Origin: Porogramme epimiltina
Taxonomy: Eukaryota; Basidiomycota; Agaricomycetes; Polyporales; Polyporaceae
Assembly: GCA_900155495.1 (NCBI GenBank)
Contig: FTLJ01000157.1
Coordinates: 1-63,271 of the forward strand
Length of the DNA stretch: 63,271 nucleotides
Direction of reading: 5' to 3'
In this document: positions 34,023 to 46,905 of the stretch, one piece after another
How the letters are laid out: each line of letters starts with the position of its first letter
Position numbering within the stretch: the stretch's first letter is position 1
The notes under the pieces: model-generated
What the model was told of the DNA's origin: nothing
Databases searched by the model: none
Seen by the model: only the letters and a program-made list of their open reading frames with translations
Made by a program: the position numbers and the translations under genes

Positions 34023-37000
34023 ATGTCCCTCCCCCCCGTGCTCGAAACGGTCCTGGACGAAGAGCTGATGCGCTCGCCCGAGCCACAGTCTGCGGTCTTC
34101 TCCCCTTCGCGCAGGTCGAGCGGCGATGAGACCCTCATGGGTGACGAGCCCGAAGAGAAGGCTAAGCCCGTGCCTGTGCGGCGGCACACGCGGTTCCGCT
34201 CCGCGACCGTCGCTGTGGACAACGCCGCGGCGAACTTCGCGCGGTACAAGAGGGGCAAGGACAAGAAGGGGAAAGGCGAGTGCTCTTCTTTGCCTGCTTC
34301 GCGCCCTCGCGGGAGCTGACGTCCGCCCTGGACCTTGTTTGATAGACCGGGTGCTCGAAATCAATACCGAGATGGAGTACATCGCGACGGCGCTATCGCC
34401 TATGACGGCGGGGCTCGAGGGGAGCGCGCAGAAGCTCGCGCAGTACGGCGCGAACTCAGTTGTAGACGGGCTCCCCGAGCTGCTCAAGGTGCTGCAGGAC
34501 GTCGCCGCGGTGCACCCCTTCATTCAGCGTGAGCCCTTCTCCTGCGCCAGACGGTGATCGCAGTGCTGCGTGCTGATCCGCGGCTATAGTCGCCGTGGGC
34601 GCGTTCAAAGTCGCGATCGAGCTGGACATCAAGCGTCGCGAGAACGACAAGAAGATCGGCATGTTGTTCCTCGAGATGCGGGACATGATGTCCGCCCTGC
34701 GGGAGTACGTCGTGACTCAAGCTTCGCGTTACATATCCGCTACAGATACTGACACGTAGCGCCCAGGCTCGAGCACGTTGACGACGGACCCAATCATATT
34801 GGGAAGGATGGAAAGACGATCCAAGAACGACTCGAAGAGCTCGTAGAGGGGATGGAGAAGGACATCAGAGAATGCGCGAATGCCTGTGACGCTTACTCCA
34901 AAAAGAAGCTTATCGCGAAAGTCCTCAAAGGTCAGCGGTGGGACGACGTGCTCGAGCACTTCGTGCGCCGCTTCGAGAAACGTCGCGCGGACATCGAGTT
35001 CGCGATGGCCGTTCATCTGGGGATTAACATCGACCTCGCCCACCGGAAGCTGGATACTCTCGACGCGAAGTACGCTGCGCTTCCGAACTTACGAAGATCG
35101 CCGCTGATCGTCGCTTTACTACAGGATCGACGAGCTGGTGTTTATGTTCAGACAGTTCATCTCGCCTGAGCAGAAGGAGCTGTCCTCGTTTATCGAGCGC
35201 CGCGGTGGGACTGAGACGGTATTGGCAAACGAACTGCTCTTCGTGCAGCTCTGCCGCGAGCGCCCGATGCTCTCCACACCGACGGCGAAGGTGCCGCGGC
35301 GGAGTACGATGGACCTTCACGCGCTGCGTGCGGACGCGCTAGACGACCCGGACATTGCGATCGCGAATAACATGGAGACGTTCGAGCGCAAGTTCCGGAT
35401 GCAACAGCGCGAGCTTGCGGACGAGATGCGGCGAATCATCTACCACCAGGGCGATCTCGTCATCAACGCAGTGACTGCGGGGCCCCATGACCGAATCATC
35501 GATCCGGTGAGCCCCTTGCTGTTCCCAGCTGCAGGTCAGTCTGTTCACATGTTCGACTATCATTAGGACTTGCGCAATATCTGGAAGGAAATGGTGAGAG
35601 AGCTTAACTAATGAACCTGATTTGGCCCATACCTTACCGACTTCTTACAGCGCTGGCGCGGCAACGTTAAAGCCAGGCACTTTGTCCTTGCACTCCGGGA
35701 CTACTGTCTTGACAAGTTAGACAAGCTGAAGAAGCTCGAGAAGACTTTCGACGATCGCGAGTACCCGACCTGCGTCACCGAGCAGGATGAGTGGACGCTC
35801 GAGTACATCAACGTCACTCGACTGCAGGCCATCGTGGAGGCGTTCGACGATGACGCGTCCGGCTTCATCACTGTCGGTGAAGCAAACGCGTTTACCACTG
35901 CTCGTCCCGCAGATTGGAGGTGAGGGCTGTCAATGAATGGCCATTCACATTAAGCTGATCACCCCGAACAGCCTCCTCCAATGGATGGCGTACTGGGCCA
36001 TCGGTACGATTTAGGTTTAGGACGCTACGGATGTCAGCTGAGCATCGTCAACAGGGTGGCAAATGGCGATGTCGCGGTACGCAGCGCAGATCGACGAGGT
36101 CCTTGAGAAGATGTTCGCCGTCAAGTCCCGCGTGCTGCCCGCGAACCGCCGCTCCGTGGAGCGATACCTGAACGCGACCTGGTCCCCCATTACGGAGCTG
36201 ACGACCGGCTTCAGGCGAGCAGAATGGACGGAGAACCTCCGCGCCAAGTTCCAGGGATACGTGGAGGACGAAGAACGGAAAATGATCACAAAGTTAGAGG
36301 CCTTTCGGTACGACATCGACGCGGCGGATACCCTTGATTTGATTACTGGTCCAGGAAGAATCGACAAGGTGGGATCTTAGGGTACTGTGATGCCTCTTCA
36401 ACGCTCAATTATTCCAATGATTCAGCATCTGTTCCCTCTGTTGTACCTTCTTCTCAAGCGCGACTTCGAAATCATGCGTATTGCGCAGCATACTGTGCTC
36501 CACAAGGATGAATTATGGGACTCGGCGAACACCATTGACTGGGTCTTTCAAGCGATCGGCGACCGACACCATAACCTTGAAAGTGAGTGTCTATTATCCC
36601 GTCACATGAGCCACATCTTCCTCTGCTCACGCGGATCGTAGATCTATTCAAACAACAAAACTATGACCCAACTCAGCAGTTCAAGATATTCGCGTTCGAA
36701 ATGGTATGTGGGCAACAGACAAAGTCGGAGTAGTCGCTTATATCCTTTAGTTCAACTATTGGCATGATCCCGCCTCTTTGTGGTCTTTCGACAAGGTGCG
36801 GGAGAAGCGCTACATCGACCACGTGTACAACGAAAATGAGGAAGACCAGGATGTCGATCCTGCCGACGTGCTGAACCACCCGGTGGAAAACACTGACGAC
36901 CCTTTACTCGTCCCCGACTATCTTGAAACACTGGACGACCAGATGGCTCAAGGCTCACTTCACGAGATGTATGTGCTGCATCTATCTCAGGTCGTCTTTC

Positions 37001-38567
37001 GGTTGACCCGTCATTGTTGCTAGATTAGGTCACTGGTGCGGATTCCTGGGCCAAGATGATCTCTACCCATCCGAACCCATGATGTCTCTCGATCTCCACG
37101 CTGCGACTTCTAAACTAGGGCAATTCATCGCATCGGGATGTCTCCCTATTGGCACCCGATGGAAACTGGTTGGTGAAGAGAAAACGCATCTGGACGACGG
37201 AACGCTCTCGTACGAGTTCACTATCACCTATGCCGCGCGTCTCTGGCCCCGGCGCTTCAACGGGACCCTCAGTGCAGACAAGCGCACTTTCTCCGGGCGG
37301 TGGCTTTGCACTTCCAACAGCGACCGTGGGGAGTTCTTCTTCAAGCGCCTGACATGCGAGGCGATGCGCTTCTGGCCTCGCAGAGCAGCGTTCTCTGCTA
37401 ACGCACCCCGTGCTTTGTGGTCTTTCGCGACGAAGGCGGTCCAGGACGGGGTGCGGAAGGAGCTGTTCTCGCGCTCGCGCGTCGAGGCACGCCAATCGGT
37501 TCGCCAGCGATACCTCAAGATCATCCGCAAGGGGGAGAAAGTCTGCATGGACAATGAGGAAGAGGTCGCGGAGGTCGTGCGGTGCTATCTGAGCATGACG
37601 CCCTCCGAGGCGAAGTACTACCGGATGGTGTACGAGTACCGAGAGCGACTCGCACCAAAGCACTTGTGAGCCTTGTCTCCCTATCGCGCCGTATGCCACT
37701 AAGTCGTTCTTAGCGACGTCAAGTGTTCATACTGCCGTGCAACCATCGTCGGCGCGCGCATCATCTGCCTGGACTGCCACCCCCAACGCGCGACGCTGGA
37801 CCTCTGCGACAAGCCTGAGTGCCTAGACTCGATCATCGGCCCGGACCGGCGGGCGGACCTGCCGACGCCGCACATCCCCGCGCACCGCCTGCTCAAGGTG
37901 CGGCGCGTCGTGCATCCGCACCGCGAGTTCGGCGGCGCGTACCGCCTCGCGCACGACGCGCTCATGCGCGCAGACGAAGCGATCGCCGACGCGAGCGCCG
38001 CGCTGCATGAGCACCTCGATAGCGTGCGGGGCGCGCACCACAGGCACATGAGCAGCATCCACCGGCATTCGCCCGTCACCCCCCGCGAGCTCGCCTGCAT
38101 AGGATGCCAGGCTCCGGCGGCCCATCCTTGCTGGTACTGCATCGAATGCGAAGGTACGCTGTCGCGTATCACCTCAGGGTCTTCATCTGACGGCCCCTCT
38201 ACTAGAGGACACGTTCATTTGCCCCAACTGTGAAGTGGCTGGCAAAGCGTTCGGGAAGGGGAATCACAAGCGTGCGCACGGGCTCGTGTTTTGCCAAGTA
38301 GCTGGGGAGGCTAGCAGCGCGGATGTAGGGCATTCGATCTGGCTGGAGGACCGTCTACAGGCTCTGGAGACTGCGATGAGTGGGCTGGAGCGATCCTCTG
38401 CGAACCGCCAGGAGGTGCTGAGCGGACGGCTGGACCAGTTCAGCGCACAGACCCGCGACACGGAGCGATCGAGCGGCGCCCGCCTGGACGCGCTCGATGG
38501 GCGGATGGAGAAGATCGAAGGAATGCTCGCGCTACTGCTCGCTCGTCTTGGTGCTGACCAGCTGTAG
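34023..38567 (+). CDS. Large EF-hand and ZZ-like zinc-finger protein, copy 1
   Basis: Roughly 1,150 residues in many short-intron exons that I could follow without a break. Order: disordered basic N-terminus; helical region with VVDGLPELLKVLQDV, HPFI and VAIELDIKRRENDKKI; long helical middle; one canonical EF-hand loop (DDDASGFITVGE, bases 35846-35881), predicted to bind Ca2+; a helical block (WMAYWAIGWQMAMSRYA onward); a beta-rich part (WKLVGEEKTHLDDG...FEF). Two cysteine clusters end it: CSYC...CLDC...C, then CIGC...CWYCIEC...CPNC with a closing HKRAH, like ZZ fingers, and a coiled tail. The N-terminal helices recall the bundle at the front of fungal NLR and MLKL-like proteins; that is inference. 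The first intron (34276-34345) appears to use a GC donor. Function unknown; paralogue at 50022-54620. Confidence 0.8.
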
Positions 38568-39005
38568 GCATGTCTTTGCCGCGGAAAAAACTGGGGTCGT
38601 CAGTGTTGGCTTTTGCTGCTTTTTGTACTGCTTACTAGGTCCTTTGTACTGCCTGCTGGGATCTACCCGAAATGTTTGCTGGGATTCGTTCTTGATTATA
38701 TCGCATTCTCTGGATATGTACCACTATCTCATGCTTTATGCCTAAACAGCTTGACCCTAGTGCAACAAACGGTGATGTTAGGCCATAAGGAATTTAGAGC
38801 TCCGCTTGTTGCTGTTGATCTGACTTTGAAATTCATAATCGAGGAACAACCCCGAGGTTTCCCCGTACCCCACACTAGTCATTGACCGGCTAAATGATTC
38901 GGAGGAGTTCCCCCGCGGGGCCATCTTGGTGGCTGGCTCCGACCATGACGAGCCTGCATCGTCACTGTGATTCTACTGTCTACCCTACTCTCCGCATTGC
39001 GCCAG
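38568..39005. other. Intergenic, no gene seen
   Basis: About 0.44 kb, AT-richer than its surroundings, between two plus-strand genes. Short direct repeats of TTTTGTACTGC/CTTTGTACTGCCTGCTG type occur at about 38617-38660. Otherwise nothing seen. Confidence 0.5.
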
Positions 39006-42000
39006 ATGTCAAGCTTTGCCACTGCCAACATTGCCGAAGTCGTCGACCAACTCACGATCGATGAGGCCATCCTTCTTACTGCGGGCGTGGGCCTATGGTA
39101 CACACACCCTATTCCGCGTCTCGAGATTCCATCCATCAAGATGACAAACGGACCGAATGGTGAGATATATGGTAAACTGTATAAGATCTGCGACTCAATC
39201 GAAGCGAATCAACAGGTGTTACTGGCACCCATCTCTTCATGAGCACACCAGCGCAGTGCCTTCCCAACGCAACTGCCCTCGCTTCGACGTTCAATACAAG
39301 TCTCATCGACCAGATGGGTCGCGAAATCATCGCGGAAGAAGCGAAGACGAAGGCTGCCTCCCTGCTACTCGGACCCACTTGCAACATCCAGCGGAATCCG
39401 CTGGGAGGGCGGTCTTTCGAGTCGTTCTCGGAGGATCCGTATCTCTCAGGCATGATGACCGCAGCTTTTTCTAAGGGCGTTCAAGCAGGTGGGATTGGGG
39501 TGACGCTAAAGCACTTTGTTGGAAACGACAAGGAACACGACCGCTTTGGCTACGACTCCATCGTGTCCCCTCGGACTTTGAGGGAGGTATACCTGATGCC
39601 GTTCATGCTCGCCGAAAAGTTTGCTAGACCATGGGCGTACATGACAGCGTGAGTATGGACGTCCTGCTTCACGCATATACTCGATTACCGACACAAACAA
39701 CAGCTATAACCGCGTCAACGGAGTACATATGTCGGAGAACAAGACGATCCTAAAGAATATCCTGAGGGACGAATGGGGTAGCGACGCGATGATCATGAGT
39801 GACTGGTACTCCATCTCCTTTGTCTACGTACACCGCTACACTATCTTGATTATCATTTGCCACAGGTTAGGGGTGTATTCTGTTGACCATGCTATCAATG
39901 CAGGCCTCGACCTCGAGATGCCGGGGACAAACAAGTGGAGAACCCTCGACCTCATGAATCGCTCGCACGTATCGTGTTGCGTTCCGTCTTTTGCACATTT
40001 TTACCTTCTCTGTTTCAGGATCCAAAGCAGGAAGATCACAAAGCGTGATGTCAGGGAACGGGCCAAGAAGGTTCTGCAACTGGTTCAGAAATGTGCGAGG
40101 GGGGCTCCAGAGGTAACTATGTCTCTTCCGTGGACGAGATGTACTTCGCTTACAGGTAATTCCAGGTTCTCGATGGGCCACAAACCGAACATGCTGGGGA
40201 TCCGCACGCGCATAGAGACCTCATGATGAAGGTAGCAACGGAGTCCATCGTCCTTCTCAAGAACGAAGACAATCTACTCCCGCTCGATCACAACGTGCGT
40301 CTCGTCAATCTATTCTAGCGCGCGCATATATTGACTTGCAAGACCCTTCAGACGCAACAGCTGAAAAATGTCGTGATCATCGGCCCCAACGCGAAGGCGA
40401 AGGTTCTCAGTGGCGGGGGATCGGCCGCGATGAAGCCAAGCTTCTTCGTTTCTCCTTTCGATGGCATCGCCGCTTCGCTCCGAAAGCTGAACCCCGATAT
40501 CAACGTCTCATATTGCGAGGGTGCAAGAGGTACGTATTTGACCTTTAGCACGGACCTATCGTCTGATGAGAATACATAGCATACATGCAAATGCCTACGC
40601 TTGAAAGCGAAGTGTACACAGAAGATGGGCGACCAGGTTGGATGGGGTACTTCTATTCGCATGAGAAAGATGACAGCATGATAGCACTGCCAAACCCGAC
40701 TGCTGTTCAGTACATTGACGAAACTCGCATATATCTCAGGTACGTTCGTGCTCCGCTATGTAACGTCACGCACCCCAGAGCTCAACTGTAGTGTCTTATA
40801 GCATAGAATACCCCTGGGAACTCACCAAACGATTCACCCTCCGCCTTCGCGGCACACTCAAACCCCGCGCGCACGACTGCGAGTTCCAATTCGGCCTCAT
40901 GTCCGCCGGCCGCGCGAAGCTCTACATCGACGACGAGCTCGTCGTGGACAACTGGACATGCCAAACACGCGGCGCGGATTTCTTCGGGAACGCCTCCACC
41001 GAAGAGCGCGGGGTGTGCGCGCTCAAAGCGGGCGTCGCGTACCGCGTCCTCGTCGAGTTCGTCAATGTGCGCGCGCCCGCGGACGACGACCCCACCGAGG
41101 CGGTGATGGACACGGGCCCGGGGCTGCGCCTCGGCGGCGCAGAGGTGCGCGACGCGGACGCGCTCCTTGCGCAGGCGGAGGAGGCCGCGCGCGCGGCGGA
41201 CGCGGCGGTCGTAGTCGTCGGGCTGAACGCGGACTGGGAGGCGGAAGGATACGACCGCGCGGAGCTCGCGCTCCCTGGGCGCGTGGACGCGCTCGTGGCG
41301 CGCGTCGCGCGGGCGAACGCGCGCACGGTCGTTGTGGCGCAGAGCGGGTCCGCGGTCGCGATGCCGTGGGCGGACGAGGTGCGCGCGATCGTGCAGGCGT
41401 GGTATCTCGGGAACGTCACGGGCGACGCGATTGGGGCGGTGCTCACCGGGGAGGTGAATCCAAGTGGGAAGTTGAGCTTGACGTTCCCCAAGCGTATTGA
41501 GGACGTCCCCAGCTATGGGCATTTCCACTCTGAGCATGGAGAGATTCGGTATGCGGAGGGCTTGTTTGTGGTGCGTCCTAGAGGATACGGGGGTGGCTTG
41601 TTACTGACACTGCAGCAGGGTTACAAGCACTATCATCATAGGGGCATTGCGCCGCAGTGGCACTTCGGGTACGATTCATCTGGGCTTCTCACTATGATCA
41701 CACTCATGAATGCGATTTTCTAGCCACGGACTTTCGTACACCACCTTCGAGTATTCTGATCTCACGCTCTCTAGCGTTGAGATACGAGGATCCCAGAATC
41801 CCGACATTACCCTAACGGCCTCCGTCAGGGTGACAAACATGGGCCCGGTCACGGGGAGCGAGACCGTACAGCTATACATATCCTATCCGTCTACCTCAGA
41901 GCTTACGCATCCGCCATTGATGCTCAAAGCGTTCAAGAAGGTCATGGATCTCCCGCCCGGGAAAAGCGAGGTCGCGAAACTCGTGCTCGACAAGTACGCA

Positions 42001-42147
42001 GTATCGTACTGGGACGAGGGCGACATGCGCTGGGCCGTCGAATCAGGCACTTACGTCGTGCGTGTTGGACGGAGCAGCGCACCGGAGGACCTCAAGATGA
42101 TCGCGGAGTTCACGATCGAACGTAGGCTAGAGTGGGCGGGGTTGTGA
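39006..42147 (+). CDS. Beta-glucosidase, GH3 with PA14 insert, intracellular type
   Basis: Predicted to hydrolyse cellobiose and other beta-glucosides. No signal peptide (MSSFATANIAEVVDQL), so probably cytosolic. About eleven exons; joins checked by eye keep the frame. GH3 features: MTNGPNG, PLGGRSFESFSEDP, GVTLKHFVGNDKEHDR and nucleophile aspartate in MIMSDW, whose tryptophan codon is split by an intron at 39806. After VVIIGPNA and the AMKPSFFVSPFDGI region comes a PA14-type beta insert (about 40800-41080: FTLRLRGTLKPRAHDCEFQF ... LYIDDELVVDN). Then the second GH3 domain (VVVVGLNADWEAEGYDR, NPSGKLSLTFPKR) and a fibronectin-III-like end (GHGLSYTTFEYSDL ... VTNMGPVTGSETVQLYI). The stretch 40860-41480 is much more GC-rich than the rest. 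Same architecture as yeast-type intracellular beta-glucosidases. Confidence 0.9.
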
Positions 42148-42388
42148 ATTATAACGTACAGTACTTATAATTACAATGACTAGCGCGAGTATAGAGTGCA
42201 CAGCGACTAAGAGCGGGGAGATGCAATCGGAGAGCAGGGCAGTGAGCGACGAGCGGAGGTATACAAGCGGGGGGGAGTGTTAGCAAAGTATTACTAAAGC
42301 GTACGATAGGATGAATTTCGTGAATACTGTAGAAACCACTTATTTCGGCGTGAGCTCTGTAATAGCAGCATTAGTCGAGCGTTTTGAT

Positions 42389-43596
42389 TCAACTGAGAAA
42401 TAGAAAAAGAAGAAACAGACTGTACTGCTGCGATTGTTGTTTCTCTGGGTTGATGAAGGGCGCAGCTAGCACTTTTGCGGCTTTCTCTGGGTCTTCCAAA
42501 CGCCACAGTGCAGAGTAGTGCCGGTTTCGTAGTGCGAAGAATCTGTAAACCGCCACATACCACAAAACTCGTTGACAGGGATGAATGAGCTGCAGCATGT
42601 CCTTTGAGGGACTCTTTCTGGTTCGCTGGTATATCCCTAAGATTGCCCAATAGATGAAGTCGAAGACGAATGGTCCTCGAATAAGCCAGGTCGGCTGATC
42701 GCAAGAAAGCATAAGTTGTGAGGGTTAGTTATGATCCTTGGACATTTAAAACCAAGATAGACCACTTACCCCGAAGAAATCAGGTACGCCGATGCGTTCC
42801 GCGAGGAAGATGGTCAGGATGGTGGTATCATGGGGGCTGAGTTCGCACTCGGCGCGTCGAAGCGCTGACACCATATACTCGGACGCAACGCTCCGGGAAA
42901 CTCGTGTAGTCCAGAGGTGCCATGTCCATTCTAAGGGAATAAGTTCTAGAACACGTGAAATGGGATAGCCCCATTTTTTACGTTCCTCAGATATTCCAGC
43001 TGTGAGGGATAGACGACATATGTTGAGAAAGTGAACGTAGGTTCTGGCGAGGGGTATGCTTACGTAGAGACAGGTCAACTTGTGTATCTTTCGCCTGGAC
43101 ATGACCACGGCACCACTGGGCATTGAGACGTTCCCGTAGGATCTGAGATACGGCGCGGATGACACGAAGGTCGCGGTTCTTATTGAGTTTCTCCACCATG
43201 CGGTCTGCTTCGATGTCCACCCAGTGCATAAGCGCGTAGACGCTGTAGATTTCGGGGAGCTTAAGGGGAGTAATGGTGGGTAGGTGTCGAGGTCTCCAAA
43301 TTCGATAGCGCTTGTGTATGCAAAAAGCGACGCCATACGCAGGGATGGGCCAGAAGCGCACCCACTGTCTCATATAAGCATGCGCAGAAGGATAGGTGAG
43401 GACGACTCGGACTTGGGATGGGCATGGCTGTGCAAGTGCTTACGTTGAATGCATCAGGCCTATCCAGCCATATAGAGGGGCTGCCACCAGCAGCGGAGGC
43501 ACTTGTTCCCCAGTCCTGTGTGGGACTCGACACGTCGACCCAGTCGAGTTCTGGAGGCTGAAAGTTGAGTTCACTTAATTCTCCGTCAGTGGGCAT
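42389..43596 (-). CDS. Unknown protein, paralogue of the gene at 9732-10921
   Basis: Four exons (43596-43444, 43364-43064, 42999-42770, 42694-42389; phases 0, 1, 0) give 329 residues. No named domain. Exon 2 starts WVRFWPIPAYGVAFCIHKRY and continues RPRHLPTITPLKLPE, matching the plus-strand gene at 9732 at the same exon boundary. The C-terminus has hydrophobic stretches (FVFDFIYWAILGIY, WYVAVYRFFALRNR, and a leucine/phenylalanine-rich end SLFLLFLFLS). The acidic, proline-containing N-terminus is unlike that of the paralogue. Intact. It sits tail-to-tail with the beta-glucosidase. Confidence 0.75.
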
Positions 43597-44592
43597 AGCG
43601 CAGTGTACAAGAACAGTACGGCAGGGTTATGGATCGAGGGATCCAGCGCCAGCACACATGGTGAAACCGCATCCTTGCACTCGGCGGAAGGTGGACGTTG
43701 TTAGCTGACGCACACGCTCGGCAGCGGCATCCACGTCCGAGAGGCGTGGACCCGCGGGCCGTGAGAGAATCTCAGACGACGCGGTCACATGATCATTGAT
43801 CACGAGTTCGCGACGCGTTGCTGCCTAGGTTCTAGTCTACGCAATTGGTGCCATTCCTTCAGCCATGTAGTTGAAGCAGATACAGCTTATTGCAAGTATA
43901 ACATCCTGCTTTGCATTCTCTTGAAAGCCGCCTGAGGGTAGATCACAATTCACTCTCTCACAACCACGTGATCGCCGGCGCCCCCAGACACCGCGGTTGG
44001 CGCTCTTGGAGGGACCACTGGCAGCAGTTTTCGAAATTCGACTCCTTCATGACTTGTCCTGACAAACACCTCGTCTGATTTCAATAGCCCCTCTCCTTAC
44101 TTCGCCTCCTCGCCTCATGGCACATGCCTCGCTTCAGAAGGCCCACAAGAGCCAAGCAACTCACGCAAGCACTACACGAGTGTGCTCCACCAATAAAGTA
44201 TTTACGAGGCTTGCATCTGGCACGCAACGATTGTCTAATCATCGAGAATAGCATGGAGCTTCGGATCTGTTGGTCTACCGATAGTAGCCTGGGGCGACTG
44301 CGACTGGCCTCCTGAGGAGCTATTCTGTTCTTAGGGTGCTGCGCGCGTAAACATAGTACGTCCGTCATCCCTGTCTGGTCTGGTCTACGCATCCTACATT
44401 CCTCGCCGATCTCCAGCTTTCAACTCCCCATCCTGACGTCAATATCCGAGAGGTCCTGACGCAACATCGCCTATTCATGGACTTCACCAACGTGCCTCAG
44501 GTCCCCTATATATCCCTCACAAGGGGTGGGCGTCGCCGTAGTTCTCTTGAACTCCCCCAAGCTGCTATCATCTCAAGTTCACCCTCGACGAA
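43597..44592. other. Divergent intergenic region
   Basis: About 1 kb between the start of the minus-strand unknown gene and the first fasciclin gene. TGACGTCA lies at 44434-44441 and a TATA-like TATATAT at 44507-44513. No gene supported. Confidence 0.55.
44507..44513 (+). promoter_or_regulatory. TATA-like element, fasciclin gene 1
   Basis: TATATAT beginning 86 bases before the start codon at 44593. The tandem fasciclin gene has an element at exactly the same distance. Confidence 0.6.
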
Positions 44593-46122
44593 ATGTTCCC
44601 TGAAGTCATCATACGCCGTCTCCCTTTCGCGATACTCGCCCTTGCGGTTTTGCCCTTCATTCGGGCACAGAACGCGACCTTCCTCTCTGGCCTTAACGAA
44701 GTCCTCACGCAAAACGGCCTCACCACACTCGTGAACATCACATCCCAGTTGCAGAGCACCGTCGCCGGCCCCTCCGTTCTCGCCCAGCTCTCCAATGGGT
44801 CGCCCTTCGTGCTGTTCGCCCCTACGAACGACGCATGTACGTTCTTCCCCCTTTATCACTTCCCCCTCCCCTTAACGCTCCCCCCAAGTCGCCGCTCTCC
44901 CTGCAAACTTCACCTCCGATGGTGATCTCCTGACGGACACCAGCGCCTACCACGTCGTCTACGGAAACTTCACTGGTACTACGTCCACGTACCCGAACGT
45001 TACCGTTGGCAGAACCCTTCTCAGCGACCCCAAATTCGTCAGGCTTGAGGGAACCGGAGAGCATCAGGTCGTCGTATGGGCCACACGCGCGGATGGCAAA
45101 CTGCATGTGCTCAACCAAAAGTGCGCATCTCCCTCATCGGCCCCTATCGGTGGACCACGTTCTGACTGAACCTGTAGCAATGATACGGTCGTCACGAACA
45201 CGTTCACATACGCCAACGTTACCGTCAACGTGATTGACCACGTCTTGAACATCCCGCTCTCCTTCTCCCAGTCCGTCCCGTACGCCAATGAGTCGTTGTT
45301 CGGCATCAAGACTGCCCTCTCGCAGGTCTCCGTCCCTGTCTTCAACTCCAGTACCAACTCGACGTCCAACCAGACGCTGTTTGAGATTCTCGACCAGGAC
45401 GTGCGCGGCTTCACGCTCTTCGCGCCGGACACCAAGGCCTTCGTGGCTGCGCAGGCAAACCTCACCACCCTCGCATCTAACCAGACCGCGGTCGCTGCAA
45501 TCCTGGAGAACCACGTGCGCCTCTTTCTCTTCACCCTCGTCAGCCGCACTAACTTGCGTACGTCGTAGTTCATCAACGGCTCGACTGTCTACTCTCCCTT
45601 CTTCGTTGACGGAGCCAATTTCACCTCTGCGGGCGGCGAGTTGTTCTCGTTCGTTTCCAATGGGACGGGCCAGTACGTGACGTCGGGCAACGTCACCGCA
45701 CTCATCACGCAGCCGGACATCCTCTTCCCGAATGGCGTGGTGCACGTCATCGATCGCGTGCTCGTTAACACCGAGAGCGACTCCGCCGCAGCGAGCTCAG
45801 CGTGAGTCTCCTATCTTATAGGGGTAGAGTGAGCCCATATTGACGCATATACTCGCATCACAGCGTCTCGTCCGCGAGCGCCGCGGCGTCCTCGTTGGCG
45901 ACTGTGACACCCACCGGGCCGGTCGGCCCTACGACTACTACTACATCGTCGTCCACTTCGTCCACCACCTCGTCGGCAGAGACCACCACTTCGACCGAGG
46001 TTACGTCTACCACAGTGGCGTCCACGTCCACGTCTTCCACCTCTTCGGAGACCAGCGCGTCGACGGAAACCACCACTTCGACGGAGACCACCACCTCGAC
46101 GGAGGCTACCACCACAGCTTAG
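44593..46122 (+). CDS. Secreted fasciclin (FAS1) protein, copy 1, no GPI signal
   Basis: Five exons (44593-44836, 44889-45120, 45178-45514, 45569-45801, 45864-46122) give 434 residues. Signal peptide near 1-24 (LALAVLPFIRA|QNATF). Two FAS1 domains follow, each with the H1/H2 type words: PFVLFAPTND...LHVLN and GFTLFAPDTKAF...GVVHVIDRVL. Such proteins mediate adhesion at the fungal surface. Many N-glycosylation sequons (NVT, NQT, NLT) are present. The C-terminus is a serine/threonine-only tail (about 75 residues, STETTTSTE repeats) expected to be heavily O-glycosylated. It stops without the hydrophobic GPI-attachment segment present in copy 2, so it is likely secreted or wall-trapped. Tandem with copy 2 (869 bases apart), same intron positions, third exon of identical length (337 bases). 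Confidence 0.9.
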
Positions 46123-46905
46123 AGTTCGAAGTTTCGTGTATGCGGAGAAGAGAAGTGCACCGGAAGTTCCGCATGGGTCACTGAGTCAACGTCTATGCGT
46201 TCGTGTAAGATGTACAAGTAGTGTAAGACTGATTTCCTGTATAACAGCATGAGGAAAACGTGTCTCATATCGACCTCGCGCATCGCACGACGAGGGTCTG
46301 GAATGCCCCGTTGATGCAAGGACACTATCTCCACCCCCAAATCATTCTGCGTGCCTCTCAGCTCCGCCTTTCGCGCTGCCGCAGGGGCGGAGAAACATGA
46401 CGGAAAGTGGGGGCTCACAGGTTTGCGGAATGCCGTTTAGAGCACCAAGGCCACGTGTTGGTTGATGACATCACACGCACGCGTACGGTGCCTTCCCTGT
46501 TCCCCCGCCACTGACATCCAACAGTCCATTTTACAGAGGAATAGACCGACTTCGGGCGTATATCACGCTAGCGCAAGCGGCCTCACGGAATCTGTTGGGT
46601 CAGAATATAAATCTCCGGGTCGTGGATTCCCGGGGCCGAATTTGAGTACGCACTAGCTTGGCTCAAACTATGAACAGCGTAATTCCCTACCCGGCTGCAT
46701 GGAACCTTCCCCTTCCTGACGTCAACCTTCATAGCCATCCCAAGGAACGACTGACGCCATAGCCTCACGCAACTCATCTCGGCAGGCCCAAGTATTTCCA
46801 GCATGGCCCCTCCCCTAATAGAACACCGCGCGGCGTCAAGGGCAGGGTTCTGGGCTAGCGCGGCGGGAAACAAGTCGTCACTATGAACGCACGGTCCTCC
46901 CTGGG
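46123..46905. other. Spacer between the fasciclin genes
   Basis: No gene. TGACGTCA at 46717-46724 lies 268 bases before the second fasciclin start codon (counted from its last base). The rest should hold the terminator of copy 1 and the promoter of copy 2. Confidence 0.55.

Noticed and set aside
40782..41537. 251-codon minus-strand frame (with companions at 40922-41491 and 40958-41500)
   Set aside because: Shadows of the GC-rich beta-glucosidase exon, which has clear GH3 motifs in its own frame.
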